Positions 18,687 through 28,084 of a stretch of 64,000 nt of DNA are shown here, one piece after another. Numbering within the stretch: position 1 is the first letter of the stretch; the number at the start of each line of letters is the position of its first letter. The stretch is from Alloscardovia macacae (GTDB taxonomy: Bacteria; Actinomycetota; Actinomycetes; Actinomycetales; Bifidobacteriaceae), in the NCBI RefSeq assembly GCF_002259705.1, contig NZ_MWWT01000009.1:1-64000 (forward strand), given 5' to 3'. The notes under the pieces are model-generated. The model made no database searches, was not told the origin of the DNA, and was given only the letters and a program-made list of their open reading frames with translations. A program made the translations under genes and the position numbers.

Positions 18687-19877
18687 TTACTTCAGGTACT
18701 CTGGCCAGCTCTCCAGGTACGACTGAATGTTCCGACGCGTCTCCTCAAGGCTGTCTCCACCGAACTTTTCGAGGATGAACTGCGCGAGAGTCAGGCGCAC
18801 CATAGCCTCTGCTACCACAGAGGCAGCAGGCACAGCCGTGGCATCCGAACGCTGATGGATGGCGGTGGCTTCTTCACCCGTGAGTACATTTACTGTACGC
18901 AGCGCACGAGGAAGAGAAGAGATAGGCTTCATGGCAGCGCGCACACGAATAGGCTCGCCGTTCGCCATAGATCCTTCCACACCACCTGCTCGGTTCGTCA
19001 GGCGGTGGATACGGCCGTCTTCTCGCACTATCTCATCATGCGCATCCGAGCCGAGGCGGTCTGCTTCCTTAAAACCATCACCTATCTCCACGCCCTTAAT
19101 GGCCTGAATGCTCATAACATTCGCAGCCAGTGCTGCATCGAGGCGGCGGTCCGATTCCACATACGTGCCCACGCCAGCTGGCACGTTATACGCGATGACC
19201 TCGATTACGCCGCCGAGGGTATTCCCCTGCTTCTTTACTTCATCGATGCGTGCAGTCATGCGTGCTGCCGCTTCGGCATCCAGCGTGCGCGTAGGAGACT
19301 CGTCGAGCGCTGGCACGTCTGATGGGAGTGGCAACGTGTAATCCTCGGAGACATATTCTCCACCGATGGAAATGACGTGCGCGACGGTTTCTATGCCTGC
19401 CACCTGCTTGAGGAAGTTCGCTGCCACCTGACCAAGTGCCACGCGCGACGCCGTCTCGCGCGCAGACGAGCGTTCGAGCACCGGACGCGCATCCTCGAAG
19501 CCATACTTACGCATACCGGTCAGATCTGCATGACCAGGACGCGGATTACTCAGCGGAGCATTACGCCCGGTCTCGCCGAGCTCCACATCCTCAGGCAGAG
19601 GATCTGCGCTCATCACCTGTGTCCACTTCGGCCATTCCGTGTTTCCTATCTCGATGGCTATAGGCGAGCCGAGAGTACTGCCGTGGCGCACACCCGTGAG
19701 CATACGCACCTGGTCCTGTTCGAATTTCATGCGCGCACCGCGTCCATAGCCGAGGCGACGGCGTGCCAGTGCCTGCTTAATCTCCTCGCTGGTTATCTCG
19801 ACACCGCTCGGAAGGCCTTCTATCATGGCCACGAGTGCTTCACCGTGGGATTCTCCTGCTGTCTGCCAGCGTAACAT
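18687..19877 (-). CDS. aroC: Chorismate synthase
   Basis: Final step of the shikimate pathway, converting EPSP to chorismate with reduced FMN. The three signature regions are present: [38 protein letters not shown] with [14 protein letters not shown], and [14 protein letters not shown] with [15 protein letters not shown]. At 396 residues it is normal. A GAGGAGACGACC ribosome binding site precedes the ATG. It begins the aroC-aroKB-aroQ transcript and is divergent from the prepilin-peptidase-like gene, whose start is 96 nt away. Confidence 0.97.
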   Translation of the reverse strand: MLRWQTAGESHGEALVAMIEGLPSGVEITSEEIKQALARRRLGYGRGARMKFEQDQVRMLTGVRHGSTLGSPIAIEIGNTEWPKWTQVMSADPLPEDVELGETGRNAPLSNPRPGHADLTGMRKYGFEDARPVLERSSARETASRVALGQVAANFLKQVAGIETVAHVISIGGEYVSEDYTLPLPSDVPALDESPTRTLDAEAAARMTARIDEVKKQGNTLGGVIEVIAYNVPAGVGTYVESDRRLDAALAANVMSIQAIKGVEIGDGFKEADRLGSDAHDEIVREDGRIHRLTNRAGGVEGSMANGEPIRVRAAMKPISSLPRALRTVNVLTGEEATAIHQRSDATAVPAASVVAEAMVRLTLAQFILEKFGGDSLEETRRNIQSYLESWPEYLK

Positions 19878-19937
19878 GGTCGTCTCCTCGCTTATCCGCG
19901 TTCAATCACACACCGCCATGTGAGATACATGTCATTT

Positions 19938-19966
19938 TTGACTCTCCATGGGTTCTAGGGTATATC
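19938..19966 (+). promoter_or_regulatory. Sigma-70 type promoter of the prepilin-peptidase-like gene
   Basis: TTGACT (19938-19943), a 17-nt spacer and TATATC (19961-19966). The ATG is only 7 nt after the -10 box and has no Shine-Dalgarno sequence, so the transcript is likely leaderless. Confidence 0.65.
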
Positions 19967-19973
19967 TTACGGA

Positions 19974-20450
19974 ATGGACTACCTTTTCCACACGCTGAGC
20001 GTGCTTCCCTGTCTGATAGGTGGACTCGTCCTCGCTATCCGAGACGAGCGCGTGCGGCTCGTGTCACGCCGCACGGTGCTTGCGTGCGTGCTCGTTCAGC
20101 TGGCATGGCTCGCACTTCTGTCTGCTTTCGGCGTCACGCGCTGGAGCGTTCTGTTCGCCGGCGTAACGTATGCCGTGGTCTGTACGTTTATCCAATTTTT
20201 CCTCTACCGCATAGCTCGCGGAGCTCTCGCATTCGGAGATGTCACCGCCATGAGCGTCATGGCTTTCCTTTTCAGCCCTGTTCCTGTCAGCCAGTGGCAC
20301 TGGCTCGTGATCTGGTGGGTCGTTATGGGCGGATGTGTTAGTGGGAAAATTGCCCTCAGAAAAGAAAAGCAGTCAGTCGCTTTCGTGCCGATACTCTACG
20401 TCTCGGCACTCATCACGCTGACTGCTTATGCTCTTACTCACCTGGCTTAG
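19974..20450 (+). CDS. Type IV prepilin peptidase-like (A24 family) membrane protein
   Basis: A 158-residue protein with about five hydrophobic segments, similar to the short CpaA/TadV type A24 aspartic proteases. The first candidate catalytic Asp is in LAIRDERVRLVSRR and the second in ALAFGDVTAMS, a degenerate form of the GxGD motif (Ala-Phe-Gly-Asp). It lacks the N-terminal methyltransferase domain. It is alone on the plus strand inside the minus-strand aro/alaS block. Its stop overlaps the mltG stop by 4 nt (TTAG). No pilin genes are in this window, so its substrate is unknown. Confidence 0.75.
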   Translation: MDYLFHTLSVLPCLIGGLVLAIRDERVRLVSRRTVLACVLVQLAWLALLSAFGVTRWSVLFAGVTYAVVCTFIQFFLYRIARGALAFGDVTAMSVMAFLFSPVPVSQWHWLVIWWVVMGGCVSGKIALRKEKQSVAFVPILYVSALITLTAYALTHLA

Positions 20451-21766
20451 TGCGCGGCCTCCCAGTCCTGATACTCCTTCGAATACTGCTCGAACTCGCT
20501 CTGGCTCGCGGTAAACTTCGTCTCCCCCGTATCGAGGTTCACCGTCACGAAGTAGATCCAGTCTCCCGCCTCCGGATTCATCACCGCCTGAATGGCCTTA
20601 TCTCCCGGATTACTGATAGGCGTCGGCGGAAGCCCCGTATGAATGCGCGTGTTATACGCGTTATTCGCGTCGTTCAGCTGAGAGACGGTCAGGTCTCGCG
20701 CGATGACCCCCGCGCCATACGCGATGGTGGAGTCCATCCCGAGCGCTATATTCTGCGCCAGACGGTTCTCGATGACGCGCGCCACCTTCCCGTAGTACTC
20801 GTCCTTATTCACCTCAGCCTCCACGATGGAGGATTTGATGAGGACAGTCTCGTACTGATCTTCCGGCACGCCCAGCTCCTGAAGCTTCGCCACACGCTTA
20901 TCCACCATAGCTTTGAGAACGTCTGCCGCCGACGTCATGCCTTTCACGTTATATGTGCCCGGCTCGAACCATCCTTCGAACTGTCCACCAGCCACTGCCG
21001 GCAGGATATTCGTAGCTCCACCGTTCGTGCTTGCATTCGTCAGCGCATCGAAATCTGACTGCGCGATACCTGTAAGCTTTACGGCAGCGGAGATGACGTC
21101 TGCCATCTTTTCGCCAGACTTCACCACAAGCGATCCAGTAATCTTCGACGGGTCGGTCACGATGGTTACCACATCTGCAGCTGCCATCTGCTTCTTCAGC
21201 TCGAAAGTACCCACTTGGATACGCTGAGCAGCGTTTGCTGCATCCACTGCATTCGTAAACGCTCCTGCAGTGCGCACGACGCCCGCGTCCACGAGCTTTT
21301 GCGCGACAGAAGACACTCCTTCGCCTTCTTCGATGGTAAAGTCCACAGTTTCGGGAGTACCCGGACCTGGATAGTCCAGAGTGGCAGATTCCTTCGTCTG
21401 TGCCGCCACATTCGCATGGCGAAGCGAGCGCAGAACCTGGTAGCCACCTACTCCAGCTCCTGCCATGAGCGCGAGGACGATGAGAATAATGAGCACACGC
21501 ATCTGCTTTTTACGGCGGCGGCGCTTACGCTCAGCCCGCACCTGCCTACGGCGCTTCGGAGGAAGCGGAGGGGCTGCTGGACTGGACTGGGCGCGCATAT
21601 CCGCATGGATATCTGCGTCGAGCTGCGAACCCTGAGCGGTATGCTCAGCGAAAGCCTGAGCGAGCTGATGGGAGCCCGTGGTCTGGGCGTCAGTCAGCTG
21701 CTCTGCCTGAGGCCCTGTCTGGGGCTCGGCGTCAAACATGCCGAATAATTCGTCGTTTTCTGTCAT
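20447..21766 (-). CDS. mltG: Endolytic murein transglycosylase MltG
   Basis: Cuts nascent glycan strands near the membrane and sets glycan length. A 90-residue cytoplasmic Gln/Ala-rich and then basic region (PPKRRRQVRAERKRRRRKK) precedes a single membrane helix (MRVLIILIVLALMAGAGVGG). The YceG/MltG domain includes the catalytic Glu region KSSIVEAEVNKDEYYGKVA, then ALGMDSTIAYG and the closing block THTGLPPTPISNPG-like (HTGLPPTPISNPGDKAIQA). It is 23 nt downstream of ruvX, as in other Bifidobacteriaceae. Confidence 0.94.
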   Translation of the reverse strand: MTENDELFGMFDAEPQTGPQAEQLTDAQTTGSHQLAQAFAEHTAQGSQLDADIHADMRAQSSPAAPPLPPKRRRQVRAERKRRRRKKQMRVLIILIVLALMAGAGVGGYQVLRSLRHANVAAQTKESATLDYPGPGTPETVDFTIEEGEGVSSVAQKLVDAGVVRTAGAFTNAVDAANAAQRIQVGTFELKKQMAAADVVTIVTDPSKITGSLVVKSGEKMADVISAAVKLTGIAQSDFDALTNASTNGGATNILPAVAGGQFEGWFEPGTYNVKGMTSAADVLKAMVDKRVAKLQELGVPEDQYETVLIKSSIVEAEVNKDEYYGKVARVIENRLAQNIALGMDSTIAYGAGVIARDLTVSQLNDANNAYNTRIHTGLPPTPISNPGDKAIQAVMNPEAGDWIYFVTVNLDTGETKFTASQSEFEQYSKEYQDWEAAH

Positions 21767-21789
21767 ATGTCTCCTGAACCATGGATGAG

Positions 21790-22272
21790 CTACGCCTCGT
21801 ATGTCCGAGCCTCGCCCTTCTGGTCATCTAAAGCTGATTGTAACAGGATTACTGCGGCTTGGCTATCTATCACACTGCGGTGCTGACGCATGGATAGTCC
21901 TGCATCGAGGAGCTGATTATGTGCGGCGACGGAGCTCAGGCGCTCATCGCGGAGCTCTACGCGCACATCATCCAGCGCATACTGCTGCAATTTCTTCTCT
22001 AACGCACTCGCCCAGCGCTTCGCTTTCTTCGCGCTTTTCCCCTCTGTCCCATCCAACTGGAGTGGGTAGCCCACGATGACAGTACTGACATCATGATCCT
22101 CTATGAGAGCGATCACGTCTTCTATGGCGTAAAAATAATCTCCTGCCACTGCTATGTGGCTTTCCGGGTGTGCCAGAAGCAGATCCGGGTCGCTCAGGGC
22201 TATTCCTACCCTGGCGTTTCCCAGATCTACTCCCATCCACACTTGGTGTCGAATCTCTCGACTGTTCGTCAC
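21790..22272 (-). CDS. ruvX: Putative pre-16S rRNA nuclease RuvX/YqgF
   Basis: An RNase H-like fold protein involved in pre-16S rRNA end processing. The motif GVDLGNARVGIALSDPD holds the first acidic residue, VIVGYPLQLDGTEG the middle part, and ELRDERLSSVAAH and VIDSQAAVILLQSAL the last catalytic acids. It starts with GTG at 22272, supported by GGAAGAG. It is located between alaS and mltG, the conserved position in many bacteria. Confidence 0.94.
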   Translation of the reverse strand: MTNSREIRHQVWMGVDLGNARVGIALSDPDLLLAHPESHIAVAGDYFYAIEDVIALIEDHDVSTVIVGYPLQLDGTEGKSAKKAKRWASALEKKLQQYALDDVRVELRDERLSSVAAHNQLLDAGLSMRQHRSVIDSQAAVILLQSALDDQKGEARTYEA

Positions 22273-22311
22273 GGTCTCTTCCGTCTTTTCCGTGCCTGTA
22301 CCGTGTCGCTT

Positions 22312-24987
22312 TTAGCGGCCCAGGACTGTGTTCGTCAGATTTTCGAGAGCCGATGGAATCTGGCTCGCGTCCTGACCGCCACCCTGAGCGAAGTCTGGCT
22401 TACCGCCACCGCCACCGCCGAGCATCTTCGAGGCTTCACGCACGAGATCTCCTGCCTTCAGGCCCTTCTCGCGTGCAGCATCGTTTACCGCCACGATGAT
22501 GACTGGAGTACCGGACTCGCCCACGCCTGCCAGCGCTATAACGGCTGGCTTATCCTGGCTGAGCTGGCTGCGCACCTCCATAACGGCCGAGCGCAGAGCA
22601 TCCGTAGTACCGAACTGTCCCACGTTCGCGGTGACGACGGCTACCTCTTCCGTCGTCTCGCGTGCGGACTTCACCAGTGCTGGAATCTGAGCCTTCAGCT
22701 GCGCTTCATACAGTGCGGCGAGCTTGCGGTCTGCGTCCTTCAGCTTCTCCATGAGCGTAGCGATACGGTCTGTCAATTCATCTGGACGCGCATGCATCAC
22801 ATCCGAAAGCTGGGACACCAGCGCATGTTCACGAGCATGGAAGTCATATGCCTTCTCGCCCACGACTGCATCCACGCGGCGCACGCCCGTGCCCACAGAG
22901 GACTCGCTCATGACGGTGATAGCGCCGATCTTACCCACGAAGTCCACGTGTGTACCACCGCACAGCTCACGGCTCCAGCCGTCTTCACCGATAGTGACCA
23001 CACGCACCACGTCACCGTACTTTTCGCCAAACAGGTGCATGGCACCCAGAGCGATAGCATCGTCGAACTTCATCTCCTGCGTAGTAACGGACAGGTTATC
23101 GCGCAGACGTTCATTCACACGAGCTTCCACAGCGTTCATAGCCTGATCCGATGGTGCGGATGCCCACTGGAAGTCGAAACGCAGACGGTTCGGCGCATCT
23201 TCCGAACCACGCTGGGTGGCCTGAGGGCCGAGCTCTTCACGCAGGGCCTTATGTACCATGTGCGTAGCCGTGTGCGAGCGAGCGATAGCACCGCGGCGCT
23301 CGAGATCTATCTTTGCTGTCACAGCAGACTCTACCGTCAGCGTACCTTCCACGAGACGGCACTGGTGCACGATGAGGTCCTTAATAGGCTTCTGGACATC
23401 ATCCACTTCGAGAACAGCGCCATCATCCGAGAGAATCTCACCCTGATCAGCCAGCTGACCGCCAGCCTCTGCATAGAACGGCGTGCGGTCGAGAATGACT
23501 TCCACCGTAGCAGGAGCGGTGACGGCTGGGACAGAGCCCTGGCCTTCTACGACGATGCCGAGAACGCGAGAGCGCGAGGACATATCCGTATATCCGAGGA
23601 AGTCGATAGGCGCTTCGAGGCTCTTCTTCACATCGTCGTAGACACTCAAGTCCACGTTACCGCGCTTCTTCAGAGCATCAGCACGTGCACGAGCCTTCTG
23701 CTCCGCCATGAGGGAGCGGAATGCATCCTCATCCACCTGAACACCCTGCTCAGACGCCATCTCGAGAGTCAGCTCGATAGGGAAACCATAGGTGTCATGC
23801 AGAGCAAATGCGTCAGCACCCGACACAGCAGAGCCCGAAGCCTTCGCCTTATTCACAGCTACGTCGAGGATGGTGGTACCGTTATCCAGAGTGCGGCGGA
23901 ATGCGTCTTCCTCACCATATGCAGCATTCTCGATGTCTGCGAAACTGTCGTTCAGTTCCGGGTAGCTCGCATTCATCACAGACTTCGACACTGGCAGAAG
24001 CTCAGGAAGCACTTCTTCCTGCACGCCCAGCATCTTCATGGAGCGCATAGTGCGACGCAGCAGGCGGCGCAGCACATAACCGCGGCCTTCATTCGATGGA
24101 CGCACACCGTCGCTCATAATCATGAGAGCAGAGCGCACATGGTCGGCGACCACGCGGAAGCGGACGTCGTCTTCTTCCTTTTCACCATAAGTGAGGCCAG
24201 AAAGCTTTTCTGCTGCCTGGATGACAGGGAACATCTCATCGGTCTCGTAGATGTTCTCCTTACCCTGAAGCAGGTAGGCCACGCGCTCGAGGCCCATACC
24301 GGTATCGATGTTCTTATTCGCCAGTTCGCCGACGATGTGCAGGTCTGTCTTCGACTTCACGTTATCGACTTCGTAATTCTCGAAAACGAGATCCCAAATC
24401 TCCGTGTAGCGGTTTTCGTCGGCGATAGGGCCGCCTTCCTTACCGTACTGCGGTCCACGGTCCACATAAATCTCCGAGCATGGGCCGCCAGGTCCAGGTC
24501 CACCCATGGTCCAGAAGTTATCTTCCATGCCCATGACCTGCATGTGCTCAGGATCCATACCCTCATTACGCCAGATAGCGCGAGCTTCTTCATCATCAGT
24601 GAAGGTAGTCACCCACAGCTTTTCTGTGTCGAAGCCATAACCGCCCTCGCTTTGAGGCTTCGTGAGAAGCTCCCATGCATAGTGAATGGCTTCTTCTTTA
24701 AAGTAATCGCCAAAGGAGAAGTTACCCAGCATCTGGAAGAAGGTGCCATGACGAGTGGTCTTACCCACCTCGTCGATATCCAGCGTGCGCACGCACTTCT
24801 GGTTACTGGTCACTCGCGTCTTCGGTGGAGTCTGCTCTCCCAGAAGATAAGGAACGAAAGGAACCATACCTGCGATGGTGAATAATGTGGTAGGATTTGG
24901 GGAAATCAAGGACGCTGAAGGCAGCACCAAGTGGCCCTGCTTTTCGAAGTATCCTGTATACCTATTTGCTATTTCTGACGTGCGCAT
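22312..24987 (-). CDS. alaS: Alanyl-tRNA synthetase
   Basis: A class II synthetase of 891 residues charging tRNA-Ala. The N-terminal catalytic core starts at [19 protein letters not shown] and includes [19 protein letters not shown] and [13 protein letters not shown]. The editing domain has [13 protein letters not shown] and [15 protein letters not shown], with the zinc/editing Cys and His residues. The C-Ala domain ends with [26 protein letters not shown] ribosome binding site lies 9 nt before the ATG. It is cotranscribed with ruvX and mltG downstream and two small membrane-protein genes upstream. Confidence 0.98.
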   Translation of the reverse strand: MRTSEIANRYTGYFEKQGHLVLPSASLISPNPTTLFTIAGMVPFVPYLLGEQTPPKTRVTSNQKCVRTLDIDEVGKTTRHGTFFQMLGNFSFGDYFKEEAIHYAWELLTKPQSEGGYGFDTEKLWVTTFTDDEEARAIWRNEGMDPEHMQVMGMEDNFWTMGGPGPGGPCSEIYVDRGPQYGKEGGPIADENRYTEIWDLVFENYEVDNVKSKTDLHIVGELANKNIDTGMGLERVAYLLQGKENIYETDEMFPVIQAAEKLSGLTYGEKEEDDVRFRVVADHVRSALMIMSDGVRPSNEGRGYVLRRLLRRTMRSMKMLGVQEEVLPELLPVSKSVMNASYPELNDSFADIENAAYGEEDAFRRTLDNGTTILDVAVNKAKASGSAVSGADAFALHDTYGFPIELTLEMASEQGVQVDEDAFRSLMAEQKARARADALKKRGNVDLSVYDDVKKSLEAPIDFLGYTDMSSRSRVLGIVVEGQGSVPAVTAPATVEVILDRTPFYAEAGGQLADQGEILSDDGAVLEVDDVQKPIKDLIVHQCRLVEGTLTVESAVTAKIDLERRGAIARSHTATHMVHKALREELGPQATQRGSEDAPNRLRFDFQWASAPSDQAMNAVEARVNERLRDNLSVTTQEMKFDDAIALGAMHLFGEKYGDVVRVVTIGEDGWSRELCGGTHVDFVGKIGAITVMSESSVGTGVRRVDAVVGEKAYDFHAREHALVSQLSDVMHARPDELTDRIATLMEKLKDADRKLAALYEAQLKAQIPALVKSARETTEEVAVVTANVGQFGTTDALRSAVMEVRSQLSQDKPAVIALAGVGESGTPVIIVAVNDAAREKGLKAGDLVREASKMLGGGGGGKPDFAQGGGQDASQIPSALENLTNTVLGR

Positions 24988-25026
24988 TCCTGCGTAACTC
25001 CTTGATTATATGAGGGTATAAAAGTA

Positions 25027-25269
25027 TTATCTGCGGCCAAACTTCTCGGCGTACGACGCGTTCATCTCAGTCTCCTTCTCAGTACGATACTGCTGGAAGT
25101 CTTCGATGAGTGAGCCGAGAGTGCGTAAGGTGACATTATCCTGATCTGGCCCGAGGACGAACTCACGCGCCATGCGTGGCGTGTGAGAACGCACATATGC
25201 CTGGGCTTTGCTCGCGATAACGAGGCCAGCTGCCAGTCCCACGAGGAACCAGAAAAGACGCTTCAGCAT
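25027..25269 (-). CDS. Small conserved-type membrane-anchored protein upstream of alaS
   Basis: An 80-residue protein with one N-terminal membrane segment (LFWFLVGLAAGLVIASKA) and a charged helical tail ending in NASYAEKFGRR. I do not recognise a characterised family. It sits 14 nt after the DUF948 gene and 39 nt before alaS, an arrangement common in actinobacteria, where small DUF6167/DUF948-type proteins precede alaS. Function unknown. Confidence 0.75.
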   Translation of the reverse strand: MLKRLFWFLVGLAAGLVIASKAQAYVRSHTPRMAREFVLGPDQDNVTLRTLGSLIEDFQQYRTEKETEMNASYAEKFGRR

Positions 25270-25283
25270 GCTGTACCTCTTTC

Positions 25284-25679
25284 CTACTTCTGTGACTCGG
25301 CCGGCGTCTCAGGCGCGGATACGGCGGACTTCCCTACGAATCCCTGGACGGTCTTCTGTGCGGCATAGACAGCGGAGGCTATCTTAATCACCGGCTTACC
25401 CAGTACCGCACCATAAAGGTCCGTGAGGGCACCGATGTTATTCGCTGTAGTAGATGCAGCAGAAGATATCTGGTTCACATCCTCGAGTGACTGGTTCACC
25501 TTCTGCACCGTGGTTACGCTTTCATCCAACGCAGGAATGGCATGGTCACCCGTGTCCTTCACCGTCTGCGCTATCTGGTCGAAAAGCTTTCCGAGCCGGA
25601 TAAGAGGGTAAATCAAAAAGCCGGCGAGAATGGCGAAGACGATAGCGGCGATAAGACTAGCTACCTGTCCGAGATCCAT
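25284..25679 (-). CDS. DUF948 domain-containing protein
   Basis: A 131-residue protein: an N-terminal membrane helix (VASLIAAIVFAILAGFLIYP), then a coiled-coil-like stretch (TVTTVQKVNQSLEDVNQISS) characteristic of DUF948 proteins, which resemble methyl-accepting chemotaxis linkers. Function unknown. I use the ATG at 25679, preceded by AAGGAG; the frame is open further upstream but without support. First gene of the alaS transcript. Confidence 0.8.
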   Translation of the reverse strand: MDLGQVASLIAAIVFAILAGFLIYPLIRLGKLFDQIAQTVKDTGDHAIPALDESVTTVQKVNQSLEDVNQISSAASTTANNIGALTDLYGAVLGKPVIKIASAVYAAQKTVQGFVGKSAVSAPETPAESQK

Positions 25680-25782
25680 GGCACGCTCCTTTTCTCCTAC
25701 CTCTAGGCATGCTCGACGCACGCCCTGTGTACACATATGAGAATAAGGCTACCACTAGGCGTACCGAGAGGGTGTCCTCCAC

Positions 25783-26472
25783 TTACGCTTCGAGAGAGAC
25801 GACGCGCAGGGCTGAGGAAAATTGACCTTCAGAAGGCTCGAAATCTAAGCGCGTCACGCTCCCATTCCCCGGACGAACGGTCAGGTCGATGCCGGCCGGA
25901 GCAGTATCGCGGAACCGCTGCAGGAGGCTCAGAAGCGTGTTCCCATGCGCGATAACGAGGACATGACTCCCCTCAGCGACGCGCGGTGAAGCGGCGATGA
26001 TGCTATACGCGCGTTCGACACGCTGCCAGTACTCAGCGTCACTCTCCGCATGATGGAACGGGTCAGCTTCTTTAAGGAAATCGCGCGTGGCAGCAGAACC
26101 AAACTTCTCGAGGATAGCCGCGTACGACGGCGCACCGTGAGGAGCACCTGCAGCCCACCACGCCTCAGCCATGTCACGGCCTTCGAAATACCCGTAAAAC
26201 TGCTCGCGAAACTCCATGTGAGCCTCGGCCTCACGCATGTGTGCAGCGCGGGCGTGAGCATTCTTCTCGAGGATGATGCGTGCGGTATCCTGAGCGCGCG
26301 TCGTATCTGAGCAGAATGCAGCGTCGAACTGGATATCTGCGAGCTTCTCTCCAGCGCGCACCGCGTCAGCTCTGCCGGACTCGGTGAGCGGAGAGTTCGA
26401 CCATCCTTGCAAACGGTTATAGACATTAAAGTACGTCTGACCGTGACGCACTAAGTAAAGATGTACTGTCAT
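25783..26472 (-). CDS. Histidine phosphatase family (phosphoglycerate mutase-like)
   Basis: A 229-residue phosphatase of the histidine acid phosphatase superfamily. The catalytic LVRHGQTYFNVYNRLQG gives the nucleophile His, and ALTESGRADAV-like PLTESGRADAVRAGEKL, the Glu of FREQFYGYFEGRDMAEA and the second His in VLVIAHGNTLLSLL complete the site. Length and motif spacing fit the broad-specificity phosphatase group rather than glycolytic GpmA. The start MTVHLYLVRHG is at 26472; TACACT lies 6 nt before the ATG without a ribosome binding site, suggesting a leaderless mRNA. Confidence 0.88.
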   Translation of the reverse strand: MTVHLYLVRHGQTYFNVYNRLQGWSNSPLTESGRADAVRAGEKLADIQFDAAFCSDTTRAQDTARIILEKNAHARAAHMREAEAHMEFREQFYGYFEGRDMAEAWWAAGAPHGAPSYAAILEKFGSAATRDFLKEADPFHHAESDAEYWQRVERAYSIIAASPRVAEGSHVLVIAHGNTLLSLLQRFRDTAPAGIDLTVRPGNGSVTRLDFEPSEGQFSSALRVVSLEA

Positions 26473-26504
26473 AGCTCTAGTGTACCGCGACGCGTCGGGG
26501 TGCG

Positions 26505-26578
26505 CGCGTGTGTGTCTGCGCGAGTCAGTGTTTCTGCGTGTCTGCGTGTCTGCGTGTGTCGTGTGTCTGCGTGTGTGG
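26505..26578. repeat. Degenerate TCTGCGTG short tandem repeats
   Basis: A GT-rich stretch with several tandem copies of TCTGCGTG and variants (TGTGTGTCTGCG, TGTCTGCG). It lies in the 170-bp gap between the divergent histidine phosphatase and holin-like genes, upstream of the latter's promoter. Such a tract could vary in length by slippage. Confidence 0.6.
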
Positions 26579-26630
26579 AGTTTTCGCGGATACACGCGCG
26601 GGCTCCCTCGTACTGGCGCAGCACAGCCCG

Positions 26631-26636
26631 TATACT
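26631..26636 (+). promoter_or_regulatory. -10 box TATACT of the holin-like gene (leaderless)
   Basis: TATACT is followed by GGCATA and then the ATG at 26643. No Shine-Dalgarno sequence is present. The -35 region is weak. Confidence 0.5.
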
Positions 26637-26642
26637 GGCATA

Positions 26643-27008
26643 ATGAAACGATTTCTTATGAACTGGCTCGTGCTGACCATAGCCACGGGCGTGACGGTAT
26701 TTCTTCTGCCTGGGCTGAGCATCATAGGCGACCGCGCGTGGGTGGCGTACGGTAGCTTCGCACTGTTCATGGCTCTGATTAATGCTTCTATCAAGCCATT
26801 TATGCAGGTGCTCGCTCTGCCTTTCTCCATCTTTTCCTTCGGACTGGCAGCACTGCTCATTAATGCAGCCTGCTTCGAGATGGCTTCTTCGCTGGCTACG
26901 CGCGTCTTCTACACGGGCGTGGTCTCGTCGAGCTTCGGCTGGTCGCTGATGGGAGCTCTCGTACTGTCGCTGGTCTCGGGGCTGCTCGGCTTCCTTCGAC
27001 TGGACTAG
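26643..27008 (+). CDS. Phage holin family / YvlD-like four-helix membrane protein
   Basis: A 121-residue protein with four hydrophobic segments, matching the actinobacterial 'phage holin family IV' (PF04020, YvlD-like) by MNWLVLTIATGVTVFLLPGL at the N-terminus, ALINASIKPFMQVLALPFS and FGLAALLINAA. Despite the name these are chromosomal membrane proteins of unknown role and no phage genes surround it. The open frame extends upstream through the repeat tract, but the ATG at 26643, six bases after TATACT, is the sensible start. Confidence 0.85.
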   Translation: MKRFLMNWLVLTIATGVTVFLLPGLSIIGDRAWVAYGSFALFMALINASIKPFMQVLALPFSIFSFGLAALLINAACFEMASSLATRVFYTGVVSSSFGWSLMGALVLSLVSGLLGFLRLD

Positions 27009-27031
27009 CCAAACTTACTGAGACACTCTGA

Positions 27032-27081
27032 ATACACGAAGGCTCGCCTTCCGGGAAACCGGGGCGAGCCTTCGCGTGTAT
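27032..27081. terminator. Long hairpin between convergent genes
   Basis: ATACACGAAGGCTCGCC pairs with GGCGAGCCTTCGCGTGT across a 14-nt loop. It lies 23 nt past the holin-like gene. There is no strong T run on either side, so termination efficiency is uncertain; it may act in both directions. Confidence 0.6.
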
Positions 27082-27103
27082 GTATGCCGTAAATAAATGT
27101 TTC

Positions 27104-27141
27104 GTTTCTGCTGCCGAAAATGCCGTGTAAACAGCAGAAAC
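27104..27141 (-). terminator. Terminator-like inverted repeat after rpsD
   Basis: GTTTCTGCTG pairs with CAGCAGAAAC across 18 nt, starting 11 nt past the rpsD stop. On the minus strand the following sequence is AT-rich (GAAACATTTATTT). Confidence 0.6.
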
Positions 27142-27151
27142 CCAGTTCTGT

Positions 27152-27778
27152 TTAACGAGAGTAGTGTTCGACCACGTACTGGATGTTAACGGTTACTGGA
27201 ATCTCTTCCACTTCTGGCTTGCGAGACAGGGTAGCCTTCAGAGCTGCCAAGTTCACATCCAGGTAACCTGGAACTGCTGGGAGAACGTCGCGGTGTACGC
27301 CTTCTGCTGCAGCCTGGAATGGCTCCATGGTCTGGCTCTTAGGCTTAACCTGAATGGTCTGGCCTGGCTTGACATGGTAGCTAGGGCGATCCACGATGTT
27401 ACCATCCACGAGGATGTGACGGTGAACCACGAACTGACGAGCCTGTGCGGTGGTGCGAGCGAAGCCTGCACGCAGCACGAGAGCATCGAGACGAGACTCG
27501 AGGTTTACCAGCATCGCGTTACCGGTCTGACCAGCTTCGCGACGGGACTTTTCATAAATCGCACGCATCTGCTTTTCAGAGATGCCGTACTGTGCGCGAA
27601 GACGCTGCTTCTCGCGCAGACGTACTGCGTAATCGGACTCTGCGCGACGACGATCACGACCATGTTCACCTGGACCATATGGACGCTTCTCGAAGATACG
27701 CTGAGCCTTAGGGGTCAAAGCGATGCCGAGGGAGCGAGAAAGACGCACCTGACGGCGTGCACGCTGTACCTTAGTCAT
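27152..27778 (-). CDS. rpsD: 30S ribosomal protein S4
   Basis: A primary 16S rRNA-binding protein that starts small-subunit assembly, 208 residues. The N-terminal domain (MTKVQRARRQVRLSRSLG and KRPYGPGEHG) is the cysteine-free actinobacterial form. The S4 RNA-binding domain follows: NLESRLDALVLRAGFARTTA, QARQFVVHRHILVDGNIVD and PSYHVKPGQTIQVK. The ATG at 27778 has AGAAGGA upstream; an extended frame to 27844 is unlikely. It is monocistronic here. Confidence 0.97.
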   Translation of the reverse strand: MTKVQRARRQVRLSRSLGIALTPKAQRIFEKRPYGPGEHGRDRRRAESDYAVRLREKQRLRAQYGISEKQMRAIYEKSRREAGQTGNAMLVNLESRLDALVLRAGFARTTAQARQFVVHRHILVDGNIVDRPSYHVKPGQTIQVKPKSQTMEPFQAAAEGVHRDVLPAVPGYLDVNLAALKATLSRKPEVEEIPVTVNIQYVVEHYSR

Positions 27779-28084
27779 ATAATTTTCCTTCTGTTGTAGA
27801 TAGGCAAGATGAGCTTTCGGGTGAAGGCTCACCGAGTCAGCCACTCCTGCGCTTAGCGCTGAACAATGTCTACAAATTCAGCGTGTAACGACGCCACTTC
27901 ACCGCAAGCTTCCATGACGCCGCCGACCCGCAGATGGGCCAAGACTCCAGAGCTATATCCTCGCCTAGCGGGCTACGAAAGATGCATCCATAGATGAGCA
28001 TATAGCATTCTTTAGCTTACTACGCTCTGCCTACAAGAGCCTTCTGGCCGGTACAGTTCTTACCACGCTGATTCTGGATGCCAT
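27779..28084. other. rpsD upstream region
   Basis: About 306 bp between the pcrA stop and rpsD, both on the minus strand. It contains the rpsD promoter and leader. A short inverted repeat CGCTGAA/TTCAGCG flanks about 12 nt near 27862-27886. S4 often binds its own leader in other bacteria, but I cannot identify a specific S4-binding fold. No ORF of note. Confidence 0.4.

Noticed and set aside
22093-24885. A 930-codon open frame on the plus strand opposite alaS.
   Set aside because: It is a mirror of alaS. The synthetase has full diagnostic motifs, while the antisense frame has His/Arg/Leu-rich composition, no domain and no ribosome binding site. Similar long antisense frames occur opposite sufB, cscBA, pepP and xylA and reflect the codon preference of this genome.
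26643-27008. Prophage, because of the 'phage holin family' name.
   Set aside because: The protein belongs to a chromosomal YvlD-like group and no other phage gene lies nearby.
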